A stretch of DNA of 8,803 nt from Alphaproteobacteria bacterium MarineAlpha3_Bin4 (GTDB lineage Bacteria > Pseudomonadota > Alphaproteobacteria > Rhodospirillales > Casp-alpha2): NCBI GenBank assembly GCA_002938045.1, contig PTLJ01000047.1, forward strand, positions 1 to 8,803. The letters run 5' to 3'. A program made the position numbers and the translations under genes. The notes below the pieces were generated by a model, which saw only the letters and a program-made list of their open reading frames with translations, did no database searches and was not told where the DNA came from. Below are positions 1 through 6,045 of this stretch, piece by piece; positions within the stretch are counted from its first letter, which is position 1, and each line of letters opens with the position of its first letter.

Positions 1-8
1 GGAAGGAG

Positions 9-23
9 GTCAGGCCGCCTGAC
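9..23. repeat. 15-bp palindrome at the left edge
   Basis: GTCAGGC (9-15) and GCCTGAC (17-23) are perfect inverted repeats around a single C. As RNA this would form a 6-bp stem with a 3-base loop. No T-run follows, so it is not a typical intrinsic terminator. It could be a dyad operator or the end of an upstream transcription unit. Confidence 0.3.
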
Positions 24-236
24 AAACGGTTTCGCCTGCGATTCGGGGCGTATTTTGATGGGCACCATGGACCAAGAGCATCCCTGGAGCGGCCCGCATC
101 CCACCGACTAATGCCTCCACGGACGCCGCTGTCACACAAGGAAAAGCGCTGAAGCCGCAGGGTGCGTGAAGCCTTTACCAACCCCGCCCTATCCATCAGA
201 TGGATTTGTCTCGCCCCCGGTCCTTTCCCACTATTA

Positions 237-245
237 TGCTATAGT
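237..245 (+). promoter_or_regulatory. Putative extended -10 promoter of the reductase gene
   Basis: The sequence TGCTATAGT matches the extended -10 form TG-N-TATAAT with one mismatch. No good -35 hexamer is visible about 17 bases upstream, which extended -10 promoters can tolerate. Transcription would begin near 252, giving a leader of about 43 bases to the ATG at 295. This position rules against translation from the GTG at 166. Confidence 0.4.
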
Positions 246-294
246 CTCGCCTTCGGCGCTGGGTGACGCCGCTTGCATTTGCGGAGTGGAAGCT

Positions 295-1029
295 ATGAAG
301 GCTATCGAAGCCGCCACCCACGGCATTCCAGCCGAGGTCTGCCAATGCGTCGAGGTCGACGACCCGAGCCCGCCGGATGCCGGCGAAGTGATCATCGAGA
401 TCGAGGCGGCGCCCATCAACCCAGCAGATCTACTGATGATCCAGGGCCTCTATCCGGGCGTCTCTGAGTTTCCGTCCCGGCTCGGCATAGAAGGCGTCGG
501 GCGGGTCGCCAGAATCGGCAACGGCGTTGACGGTCTCAAGTTCGGCGATCGGGTGATTAGCCTGGCGCGGACTAACTGGGCCGAACGCGTCTCCCTCTCG
601 GCGGCGCAGGTGGTGCCGGTGCCGAAAACTGTCGACGCTCTACAACTCGCTATGCTCAAGGCCAACCCGGCGACCGCCCATCTGATTCTACGCGACTACG
701 TCTCTATCGGCGCCGGCGACTGGATCATCCACAACGCCGTCAACTACGGGTTCCTCAGCGGTGAGCCCTGCCACGTGACGCCGGACCAATTGATCCTGCG
801 CGGCCTCACGCTCAAGGGCTTTTGGCTGGCACCCAAATTTGGAACCATGAAACCGGTCGAGATCCGCTCGCACTACGACCACCTGGTGCAACTGTTCGCA
901 GACGGTACGCTTTCTGTACCGGTCGAGGAAACTTACACCATCGACCAGGCCCGCGACGCTCTCTCACATGCCATGCGCGAAGGCCGCAACGGCAAGATCC
1001 TAATCACGGCAAACAGGCCGGTCGGCTAA
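295..1029 (+). CDS. MDR-family enoyl reductase/quinone oxidoreductase-like protein with internal deletion of the cofactor domain
   Basis: This is a medium-chain dehydrogenase/reductase (MDR), closest to the 2-enoyl thioester reductase/quinone oxidoreductase branch. The ATG at 295 is chosen because a GGAG (283-286) sits 8 bases upstream. The protein is 244 residues, against roughly 320-340 for the family. The GroES-like N-terminal domain is present: PINPADLL (40-47), QGLYP with the tyrosine at 53 that aligns with the catalytic Tyr of ETR-type enzymes, and LGIEGVGRV (63-71). The C-terminal portion from YGFLSGEPC (151-159) to the end also looks normal. Between them, GDWIIHNA (141-148) runs straight into VNYGFLSG. 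In intact relatives these segments are separated by the glycine-rich loop and most of the Rossmann fold, about 80 residues. The frame is kept and there is no stop codon. Without the NAD(P)H site it is probably inactive, in effect a pseudogene. Its original substrate is uncertain. Confidence 0.8.
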   Translation: MKAIEAATHGIPAEVCQCVEVDDPSPPDAGEVIIEIEAAPINPADLLMIQGLYPGVSEFPSRLGIEGVGRVARIGNGVDGLKFGDRVISLARTNWAERVSLSAAQVVPVPKTVDALQLAMLKANPATAHLILRDYVSIGAGDWIIHNAVNYGFLSGEPCHVTPDQLILRGLTLKGFWLAPKFGTMKPVEIRSHYDHLVQLFADGTLSVPVEETYTIDQARDALSHAMREGRNGKILITANRPVG

Positions 1030-1056
1030 GGACATGAATAGCCACTGACGCGGCCT

Positions 1057-1105
1057 GCCCAGCGGTTGCAAATCATTTGCAGGCGCATCATCGCAGCCGT
1101 TGGGC
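1057..1105. terminator. Stem-loop between convergent genes, possible bidirectional terminator
   Basis: GCCCAGCGG (1057-1065) pairs with CCGTTGGGC (1097-1105), nine pairs including one G-U. The enclosed loop holds a second perfect dyad, TGCAAAT-C-ATTTGCA (1067-1081). A smaller hairpin, AAGGT/GCCTT (1111-1124), follows and runs into TATT. No long T-run is present on either strand. The position between two convergent 3' ends suggests transcription termination, but an operator or other structured element is possible. Confidence 0.35.
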
Positions 1106-1172
1106 TTATGAAGGTGACCGCCTTTATTGATCTCTCAAATACCGATGTCGGGGGGCTGACTGCTCCTTCCGC

Positions 1173-2150
1173 TCAGAAAACACCGACCACGTTAGAGGGC
1201 GCACCACGAACGAAGTTTTCTATGTTGTCGATCAGCTGATCGCAGAGCGTCTGCATGGCTTCGCGACTAGCCCAGGCGACATGTGGCGTTAGGATGAAGT
1301 TAGGCCGCTCCAGAAGATTGAAGAACGGGTGGTCATCAGCTGGCGGCTCGGGCGCGAGAACGTCGATTGCCGCTCCCCCGATCAGGCCTTCCTCAAGCGA
1401 CTGGGCAAGGGCCGCATCCTCGATCAGGCCGCCGCGCGCCGTATTGATGATCAACGCCGTCTCTTTCATCTTGCGGAACTCGTTGATGCCAAACATGCCG
1501 CGTGTCGAGGGCAGCAATGGGCAATGCAGGGTGATCACGTCCGACATCGCTAGCAATTTGTCCATGGAGACAAAGGTGTTCGACGCCCGCACTTTGTCGC
1601 TGACAAATTCGTGGTCGAGGAACACCGGCTCCATACCGAAGCCGTTCTTGGCGATCGCCGCCACCGCCTGGCCAATTACACCCTCGCCGACGATGCCGAG
1701 ACGGCTGGCGTGCAGATCGTTGATCGGATGGTTGAAAAAACAGAATTGGTCCGCTTTCTGCCATTCGCCGTGAACGACGTCCTGGCGGTAACCGATGATC
1801 GAGCGCCTGAGTCCTAAAATCAGGGCGAAGGTGTGCTCGGGCACAGTGTGGATGGCGTAACCGCGGATGTTGGAGACGACGATGCCGTTGGCCTTGCAGT
1901 AATCGAGATTAACGATGTCAGTGCCGGTGGCAGCGATAGCAACCATTTTCAGCTCAGGACAATCGACCAGGGCCTCGGCCCTCAGCACCACCTTGTTGTC
2001 GATGGCGATGGTCGCGCCCTGCAGTCGCTCGACGACCTGGTCGGCGCGGGTGCGGCCGTATTCGGTCCATTCGTGCTCGAATTCCGGTCGGCGGACGGCG
2101 ATGTAGGGTGCGATGGTGTCGCGGTCGAGGAAAACGATGCGGTGAGACAT
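1173..2150 (-). CDS. D-isomer-specific 2-hydroxyacid dehydrogenase (glycerate dehydrogenase/hydroxypyruvate reductase-like)
   Basis: This NAD(P)-dependent enzyme interconverts a D-2-hydroxyacid and its 2-oxoacid in the cytoplasm. With the ATG at 2150 it has 325 residues, a normal length. That start is preceded by AAGGG at 8 bases; a TTG at 2156 is the alternative. The nucleotide-binding motif is G155-E-G157-V-I-G160, and an acidic residue, D179, follows the next strand, which favours NAD over NADP. The catalytic triad is visible: R239 in NTARGG, E268 in APEPP and H290 in LTPHVAW. Overall it resembles glycerate dehydrogenase/hydroxypyruvate reductase, but this superfamily changes substrate readily, and 3-sulfolactate or another hydroxyacid cannot be excluded. 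It appears monocistronic. Its 3' end faces the truncated reductase gene. Confidence 0.9.
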   Translation of the reverse strand: MSHRIVFLDRDTIAPYIAVRRPEFEHEWTEYGRTRADQVVERLQGATIAIDNKVVLRAEALVDCPELKMVAIAATGTDIVNLDYCKANGIVVSNIRGYAIHTVPEHTFALILGLRRSIIGYRQDVVHGEWQKADQFCFFNHPINDLHASRLGIVGEGVIGQAVAAIAKNGFGMEPVFLDHEFVSDKVRASNTFVSMDKLLAMSDVITLHCPLLPSTRGMFGINEFRKMKETALIINTARGGLIEDAALAQSLEEGLIGGAAIDVLAPEPPADDHPFFNLLERPNFILTPHVAWASREAMQTLCDQLIDNIENFVRGAPSNVVGVF

Positions 2151-2552
2151 GGTCAAAACCCTTAATTAGCGTGGGCCGGGGCTGTCGGCTAGGGTTTATT
2201 AGTACTCACTTTCGTCAATTTCTGCCATATAGGAGCCGGGAATCAGGATAATGGCCGTCAACGATAATCACTTAAGCCGCTTCAGCCACGGAAGCCGGCG
2301 CCCCGAGCGCCGCCAGCATCCGTGACCTAGGTAAAATTAGGAATGCCCGCTATGATGAATTTGTTCGTCTTTTCATTGTTTTATCAACCGGAACCCCCTA
2401 TAACCCACGGATTGGAACCACAGTTGTCACGGCGTACCCTTGGGGCCTGCCCCGTCTAACAACCGTATCCGCGGTAGAGTTGCTCCCTGAAATTGTGAAG
2501 CCAAGATCGAGCGCACACTGGGTGCGTGTAGTGATAATTAAGGAAGAGAGTT
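2151..2552. other. Intergenic region between the dehydrogenase and the cold-shock gene
   Basis: About 400 bases with no convincing gene. It must hold the leftward promoter of the dehydrogenase and the rightward promoter of the cold-shock gene. A 24-codon frame (2251-2325, +) exists, but its only nearby AGGA lies 2 bases from the ATG, too close. On the opposite strand in the same register a short frame ends at 2272 with an alanine-rich tail, perhaps a gene remnant or chance. Neither is annotated as a gene. The 3' part, from about 2411, is probably the cold-shock mRNA leader. Confidence 0.5.
2376..2404 (+). promoter_or_regulatory. Putative sigma-70 promoter of the cold-shock gene
   Basis: TTGTTT (2376-2381) and TATAAC (2399-2404) are spaced by 17 bases. 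The -10 matches consensus at 5 of 6 positions and the -35 at 3 of 6. Transcription from about 2411 would give a 5' untranslated leader of about 140 bases. Long structured leaders are usual for cspA-type genes, where they control mRNA stability and translation in the cold. Confidence 0.35.
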
Positions 2553-2762
2553 ATGCCGAACGGTATCGTCAAATGGTTTAATGCCACCAAGGGCTATGGA
2601 TTCATCCAGCCTGAGGACGGTGGCAAGGACGCCTTCGTCCACGTTACCGCTGTCGAACGCGCCGGCCTACAAGGCCTACGTGAAGGCCAGAAGGTTCAGT
2701 ACGAGTTGGTACCCGGCCGCGACGGCAAAGAGGCCGCCGACAACTTGGTTGCCCTCGACTAG
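2553..2762 (+). CDS. CspA-family cold-shock protein
   Basis: A 69-residue single cold-shock domain, a five-stranded beta-barrel that binds single-stranded RNA and DNA and acts as an RNA chaperone. The hallmarks are intact: N-terminal GIVKWFN (4-10), RNP1 KGYGFI (13-18) and RNP2 AFVHV (27-31), with the usual aromatic residues. The length is typical of the family. The ATG has AGGA (2541-2544) 8 bases upstream. The long leader fits post-transcriptional control, but the paralogue, and whether it is cold-induced or constitutive, cannot be told from sequence. It ends 66 bases before the TPP riboswitch of thiC. No clear terminator separates them, so some read-through into the riboswitch is possible. 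Confidence 0.95.
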   Translation: MPNGIVKWFNATKGYGFIQPEDGGKDAFVHVTAVERAGLQGLREGQKVQYELVPGRDGKEAADNLVALD

Positions 2763-2793
2763 AGCTTCGTGGGCCAGCGGCGGCGGAGTCTTC

Positions 2794-2822
2794 TTGACCC
2801 GGCGACCGATCAGCCCCACATT
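2794..2822 (+). promoter_or_regulatory. Putative promoter of the thiC transcription unit
   Basis: TTGACC (2794-2799, preceded by C) is a good -35 match. At a 17-base spacing the -10 position reads CACATT (2817-2822), and the CATTAA two bases further on is an alternative; both are weak. The predicted start, about 2829, coincides with the first base of the riboswitch P1 helix, which is what makes the assignment attractive. Confidence 0.35.
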
Positions 2823-2828
2823 AAAGAT

Positions 2829-2944
2829 GTTCCGCGGGGAGCCCCAAAAACGGGGCTGAGAGTTCGTTAGGCGATGGCAACCGGCAGCGCCCAGCGAAGA
2901 CCCGTCGAACCTGATCCGGGTTACGCCGGCGTAGGGATTGGAAC
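2829..2944 (+). promoter_or_regulatory. TPP riboswitch (THI element) controlling thiC
   Basis: This RNA aptamer binds thiamine diphosphate and represses the downstream thiamine biosynthesis gene when the cofactor is plentiful. The conserved parts are all present. P1 is GTTCC (2829-2833) with GGAAC (2940-2944). P3 is GCCCC (2841-2845) with GGGGC (2852-2856) and continues into the invariant CTGAGA (2856-2861). GAACCTGATC is at 2907-2916, and the GCCGGCGTAGGGA segment follows at 2925-2937. The P3 stem is capped by an A-rich loop. It lies 92 bases before the thiC start codon. Confidence 0.96.
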
Positions 2945-2948
2945 GGTT

Positions 2949-2976
2949 CGTCCCGAGACCAACCCCAAAAGGGACG
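2949..2976 (+). promoter_or_regulatory. Hairpin in the riboswitch expression platform
   Basis: CGTCCC (2949-2954) and GGGACG (2971-2976) form a perfect 6-bp stem with a 16-base loop, just after P1. A competing pairing, GTTCG (2946-2950) with CGAAC (2982-2986), overlaps it. No T-run follows, so control of translation, or Rho-dependent termination, is more likely than intrinsic termination. The thiC ribosome binding site, AGAGGAGG (3023-3030), could pair weakly with CTCC (3001-3004). Confidence 0.35.
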
Positions 2977-3036
2977 CATCCCGAACTAAAAGCCAACGCT
3001 CTCCCGGATCTTCTTATGAAGCAGAGGAGGTCCACG

Positions 3037-4881
3037 ATGAACGTTATTTCCAAACCGCAGTTGATGGAAGTCACCACTGGCCCGTTGCCGGCGAGCCGCA
3101 AGATATACATCGCCGGCGATCGGCACCCCGAGCTCCGCGTGCCGATGCGCGAGATCTCCGTGCACGAGACCGCCGCGGAGCCACCGCTGGTCGTCTACGA
3201 TACCTCCGGGCCTTATTCCGACCCGGCGACTGAAATCGACCTTGAGGCCGGGCTGTTCAGGTTGCGAGAGCCCTGGATTGAGGACCGCGGTGACGTCGAG
3301 AAATATGACGGCCGCGTCGTCAAGTTGGAAGACAACGGCGGCGCCACCGGTGACAAGCTGGCGCCTGAGTTCCCGTGCGTCCACAGTCCCATGCGTGGCA
3401 AGGCAGGCGCCAACGTAACGCAATTGCACTACGCGCGCTCCGGCATGGTCACGCCGGAGATGGAGTTCATCGCCATCCGCGAGAACCTGCGCCGGGAGCA
3501 CGATCCGGTGGCGTCGAAAAAGCTGATCGAGGCAGCCGAGAGCTTCGGCGCCGAAATCCCGGAATACGTGACGCCTGAGTTTGTGCGCGACGAAGTCGCG
3601 CGCGGGCGCGCCATCATCCCAGCCAACGTCAACCACCCGGAAACAGAGCCGATGATCATCGGCCGCAACTTCTTGGTAAAAATCAACGCCAACATCGGCA
3701 ACTCAGCTGTCTCCTCCTCGATCGCGGAGGAGGTAGAGAAGATGGTCTGGGCAACGCGCTGGGGCGCCGACACGGTAATGGACCTCTCCACCGGCAGGAA
3801 TATCCACAATATCCGCGAATGGATCATCCGCAACTCGCCGGTGCCGATCGGCAGTGTGCCGATTTATCAGGCTTTGGAGAAGGTCGACCGGGCCGAGGAC
3901 CTGAGTTGGGAGATCTACCGCGACACCATCATCGAGCAGTGCGAGCAAGGTGTCGATTACTTCACTATTCACGCTGGTGTGCGCCTCAAGCACGTGCATT
4001 TGACGGCTGACCGCGTTACCGGAATCGTCAGTCGAGGCGGCTCGGTGATGGCTAAGTGGTGCCTGGCGCACCATAAGGAGTCCTTCCTATATGAGAACTT
4101 CGATAAACTTTGCGACATCATGGCCCGTTACGACGTGGCGTTTTCGCTGGGCGATGGGTTCAGGCCTGGCTCCGGCGCGGACGCTAATGACGCCGCCCAG
4201 TTCGCCGAGCTAGAGACTTTGGGTGAGTTGAACGAGGTCGCCCAGGCCAAAGACGTTCAGGTGATGATCGAGGGCCCCGGCCACATCCCCATGCACAAGA
4301 TCAAGATCAATATGGAGAAGCAGCTAGAATGCTGCAACGAGGCCCCCTTCTATACCTTGGGCCCCCTAGTCACCGATATTGCGCCCGGCTACGACCATAT
4401 CACGTCCGGCATCGGGGCGGCGATGATTGGCTGGTACGGCACCGCCATGTTATGTTACGTGACGCCGAAGGAACACTTAGGGCTACCCGACCGCAACGAC
4501 GTCAAGACCGGCGTCATCACATACAAAATCGCTGCCCATGCAGCTGATCTGGCCAAGGGTCACCCGGGCGCGGCAGCGCGTGACGAGGCGCTTTCCCGCG
4601 CGCGATTCGAGTTCCGCTGGGAGGATCAGTTCAACTTAGGGCTGGATCCGGAAACAGCGCGCAACTTCCACGACCAGACCATGCCCAAGGAGGCACACAA
4701 GGTGGCTCACTTCTGCTCCATGTGCGGGCCTAAGTTCTGCGCCATGGAGATAACTAACCAGGTGCGCGAATACGCGGAGAAGGGCATGGCCGAGATGTCG
4801 GCCCGCTTCGAGGCTGAGGGCGGCAAACTCTACAAGGAGTCCTACGCCGACGAGACGGACAAGATTGACGCCGCCGAATAG
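3037..4881 (+). CDS. thiC: Phosphomethylpyrimidine synthase ThiC
   Basis: ThiC is a radical SAM enzyme that rearranges aminoimidazole ribotide into hydroxymethylpyrimidine phosphate, the pyrimidine half of thiamine. The 614 residues are full length. The ThiC-associated N-terminal domain (ISVHETA...AGLFRLREPWI) comes first, followed by the barrel domain. Conserved stretches include NANIGNSA, the DLSTGRNIH segment, GVDYFTIHAGV and EGPGHIPMHKI. The C-terminal 4Fe-4S cluster motif is CX2CX4C at C560, C563 and C568 (FCSMCGPKFCAM), the atypical ThiC form of the radical SAM motif. The ATG at 3037 is chosen because AGAGGAGG lies 6 bases upstream; an in-frame ATG at 3016 precedes that site and lacks its own. 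Expression is controlled by the TPP riboswitch. The HbpS-like gene starts 8 bases after the stop. Confidence 0.98.
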   Translation: MNVISKPQLMEVTTGPLPASRKIYIAGDRHPELRVPMREISVHETAAEPPLVVYDTSGPYSDPATEIDLEAGLFRLREPWIEDRGDVEKYDGRVVKLEDNGGATGDKLAPEFPCVHSPMRGKAGANVTQLHYARSGMVTPEMEFIAIRENLRREHDPVASKKLIEAAESFGAEIPEYVTPEFVRDEVARGRAIIPANVNHPETEPMIIGRNFLVKINANIGNSAVSSSIAEEVEKMVWATRWGADTVMDLSTGRNIHNIREWIIRNSPVPIGSVPIYQALEKVDRAEDLSWEIYRDTIIEQCEQGVDYFTIHAGVRLKHVHLTADRVTGIVSRGGSVMAKWCLAHHKESFLYENFDKLCDIMARYDVAFSLGDGFRPGSGADANDAAQFAELETLGELNEVAQAKDVQVMIEGPGHIPMHKIKINMEKQLECCNEAPFYTLGPLVTDIAPGYDHITSGIGAAMIGWYGTAMLCYVTPKEHLGLPDRNDVKTGVITYKIAAHAADLAKGHPGAAARDEALSRARFEFRWEDQFNLGLDPETARNFHDQTMPKEAHKVAHFCSMCGPKFCAMEITNQVREYAEKGMAEMSARFEAEGGKLYKESYADETDKIDAAE

Positions 4882-4889
4882 GCGTCACA

Positions 4890-5318
4890 GTGGTGAAACT
4901 GACCCTTGAGCGGGCCTCTGCGATTGTCGAGGGCGCTCTCGCTTGGGGCCGCGCCAACCGATGCGAGCCTTTAACTGTCGCCGTTTTGGACGCCGGAGGC
5001 CACTTGGTCGCGTTTAAGCGCGAGGACGAAAGCGGCATCCTCAGGCCCGAGATCGCCGCAGGCAAGGCATACGGCGCTTTGGGCTTCGGCGTCAGTTCTC
5101 GGGCTATCGCCGAGAAGAACCCCGAATTTCTCGCCGCCGTCTCTGCTGCTTCGCAGGGCCGCATGGTACCAGTGCCAGGCGGCGTCTTGATCCGTGATCC
5201 AGAAACCGGCGACATCCTCGGTGCTGTCGGCATCAGTGGCGATACGTCGTCCAACGACGAGGCCGCCGCCGTCGCTGGCATCGACGCCGCCGATCTCGAT
5301 GCCGACACGGGTGGCTGA
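4890..5318 (+). CDS. GlcG/HbpS-family (DUF336) protein
   Basis: A 142-residue protein of the GlcG/HbpS fold, small oligomeric alpha/beta proteins. Some members bind haem; for most the role is unknown. The family signature is clear: VAVLDAGGHLVAFKRED near residues 29-45, a central GKAYGALGFG segment, and the C-terminal PGGVLIRD...ILGAVGISGDTSSNDEAAAVAGI pattern. No signal peptide is visible, so it is probably cytoplasmic. The GTG at 4890 is followed by a second in-frame GTG at 4893. The Shine-Dalgarno site is weak (AGG at 4880-4882, overlapping the thiC stop codon). The 8-base gap suggests translational coupling to thiC and therefore TPP control. A link to thiamine synthesis, for example protecting or supplying the iron-sulfur enzyme ThiC, is inference only. 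Confidence 0.85.
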   Translation: MVKLTLERASAIVEGALAWGRANRCEPLTVAVLDAGGHLVAFKREDESGILRPEIAAGKAYGALGFGVSSRAIAEKNPEFLAAVSAASQGRMVPVPGGVLIRDPETGDILGAVGISGDTSSNDEAAAVAGIDAADLDADTGG

Positions 5319-5337
5319 CTGAGTGCTAACGTCAGCC
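5313..5337 (+). terminator. Inverted repeat at the end of the thiC unit
   Basis: GGCTGAC (5313-5319) and GTCAGCC (5331-5337) form a perfect 7-bp stem with an 11-base loop. The left arm contains the TGA stop codon of the HbpS-like gene. There is no T-run straight after it; a pyrimidine-rich tract lies further on at 5385-5403. It probably ends or protects the thiC transcript, but it is not a textbook intrinsic terminator. Confidence 0.4.
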
Positions 5338-5435
5338 TAGTCAAGAATAGTTTCAGCGCCAAGCTGCGTGATGCGGCCCTGCGTTTTCTCCTTTCTCTTC
5401 CTTAAATCGAGATTAATGGGTGGGCGCAACATCTT

Positions 5436-6032
5436 CTATTCGGCGGCGCCGAGATAGGCGTTCCGGAAGCGGCGCCGGCAGCGGGCCAGGTCCAAGTCGC
5501 GGTTGAAGTTAACGGGTGGACCAGCTATGACGCGGCAACACAGGAAACGGGGAGCCGCGGAGTCAGTAAGGAACCCTACCGCCACCTCAATCTCTTCCGC
5601 GCTGGAGATAGTCATCACGGATCCGATCCCAGCGCCCGCCGCTATCGCCGTCAGGTTTGTTAGCCCCGCGGTCATGCCCACCTGGCCGCCGGTCTCGCCG
5701 TGGCAAGCATTGTCGATACAGACAATAGAGAGGTTCGCGGGGGTCTGATTGGCGACGGTGCAGAGTGCACCCACATTCATCAGCAGTTCGCCATCGCCGG
5801 TGATTACGGCGACGCGTGCTTCCGGCGCTGACAAGGCGACTCCCAAGCCCATGGATACCGCGGCACCCATGGTTCCAGCCATGGTGTAGAGGTTGTCGCC
5901 GTCGCCGGTCAGATCGGCTGCGTCGCGTGCCGGGCCGGCCAGGCCGCTGATGAAGAGGTATTCGTCGGGCGCTGGGAACAGGCGTGACAGCAGTTCGCGG
6001 CGATCTATGGTGGATGTTGGCCAGTCGCTCAA
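5436..6032 (-). CDS. ThDP-dependent decarboxylase, PP-domain (beta) subunit; sulfopyruvate/phosphonopyruvate decarboxylase-like
   Basis: This is the pyrophosphate-binding half of a split thiamine-diphosphate enzyme, 198 residues, similar to ComE or the C-terminal half of phosphonopyruvate decarboxylase. The ThDP/Mg motif is G79-D80-G81 followed by D107-N108 in a CIDNACHGETGG segment. A family-typical MAGTMGAAVSMGLGVAL stretch precedes it (51-67). The start is TTG at 6032: a strong purine-rich site (GGGGAGGGGAGG) lies just upstream, and the next in-frame ATG would remove 50 residues. The partner subunit ends 13 bases upstream, with its stop codon running into this ribosome binding site, so the two are translationally coupled. 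The substrate is probably a 3-carbon 2-oxoacid with an anionic group, such as sulfopyruvate or phosphonopyruvate. No coenzyme M or phosphonate gene is visible nearby to decide. Confidence 0.85.
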   Translation of the reverse strand: MSDWPTSTIDRRELLSRLFPAPDEYLFISGLAGPARDAADLTGDGDNLYTMAGTMGAAVSMGLGVALSAPEARVAVITGDGELLMNVGALCTVANQTPANLSIVCIDNACHGETGGQVGMTAGLTNLTAIAAGAGIGSVMTISSAEEIEVAVGFLTDSAAPRFLCCRVIAGPPVNFNRDLDLARCRRRFRNAYLGAAE

Positions 6033-6045
6033 GTCCTCCCCTCCC

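Larger units (their letters stand above)
1..294. other. Unassigned region upstream of the reductase gene
   Basis: No gene can be assigned here. Frame 1 is open from the window edge to a TAA at 109-111, and frame 3 is open from the edge to a TGA at 150-152. Either could be the tail of a gene entering from the left, but neither short peptide is recognisable. A GTG at 166 is in frame with the downstream reductase gene and would add 43 residues. That extension does not resemble the family's N-terminus and it contains a promoter-like element (237-245), so it is treated as untranslated leader. A 15-bp palindrome lies at 9-23. Confidence 0.4.

Noticed and set aside
166..294. N-terminal extension of the MDR reductase from a GTG at 166
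   Set aside because: The added residues do not look like the family, a promoter-like extended -10 lies within it, and the ATG at 295 has a well-placed GGAG and gives the normal family N-terminus.
1255..1773. 172-residue frame antisense to the 2-hydroxyacid dehydrogenase
   Set aside because: It is the complement of a gene with all catalytic motifs intact; no motif is seen in this frame.
2251..2325. 24-codon small gene upstream of the cold-shock gene
   Set aside because: The only nearby AGGA is 2 bases from the ATG, the peptide is unrecognised, and short open frames are common in GC-rich DNA. An overlapping antisense frame is equally plausible.
2676..3110. 144-residue frame antisense to csp and the riboswitch
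   Set aside because: It overlaps the cold-shock gene and the conserved aptamer and shows no recognisable domain.
2986..3636. 216-residue frame antisense to thiC
   Set aside because: It is a shadow of the strongly conserved thiC coding sequence with no family resemblance.
4754..5362. 202-residue frame antisense to the thiC end and the HbpS-like gene
   Set aside because: It mirrors two well-supported genes, is rich in Ser, Ala, Arg and Pro as expected of antisense GC-rich codons, and starts at a TTG without a properly spaced ribosome site.
5385..5403. Pyrimidine-rich tract as an intrinsic terminator
   Set aside because: No stable stem lies directly before it. The nearest inverted repeat ends about 48 bases upstream.
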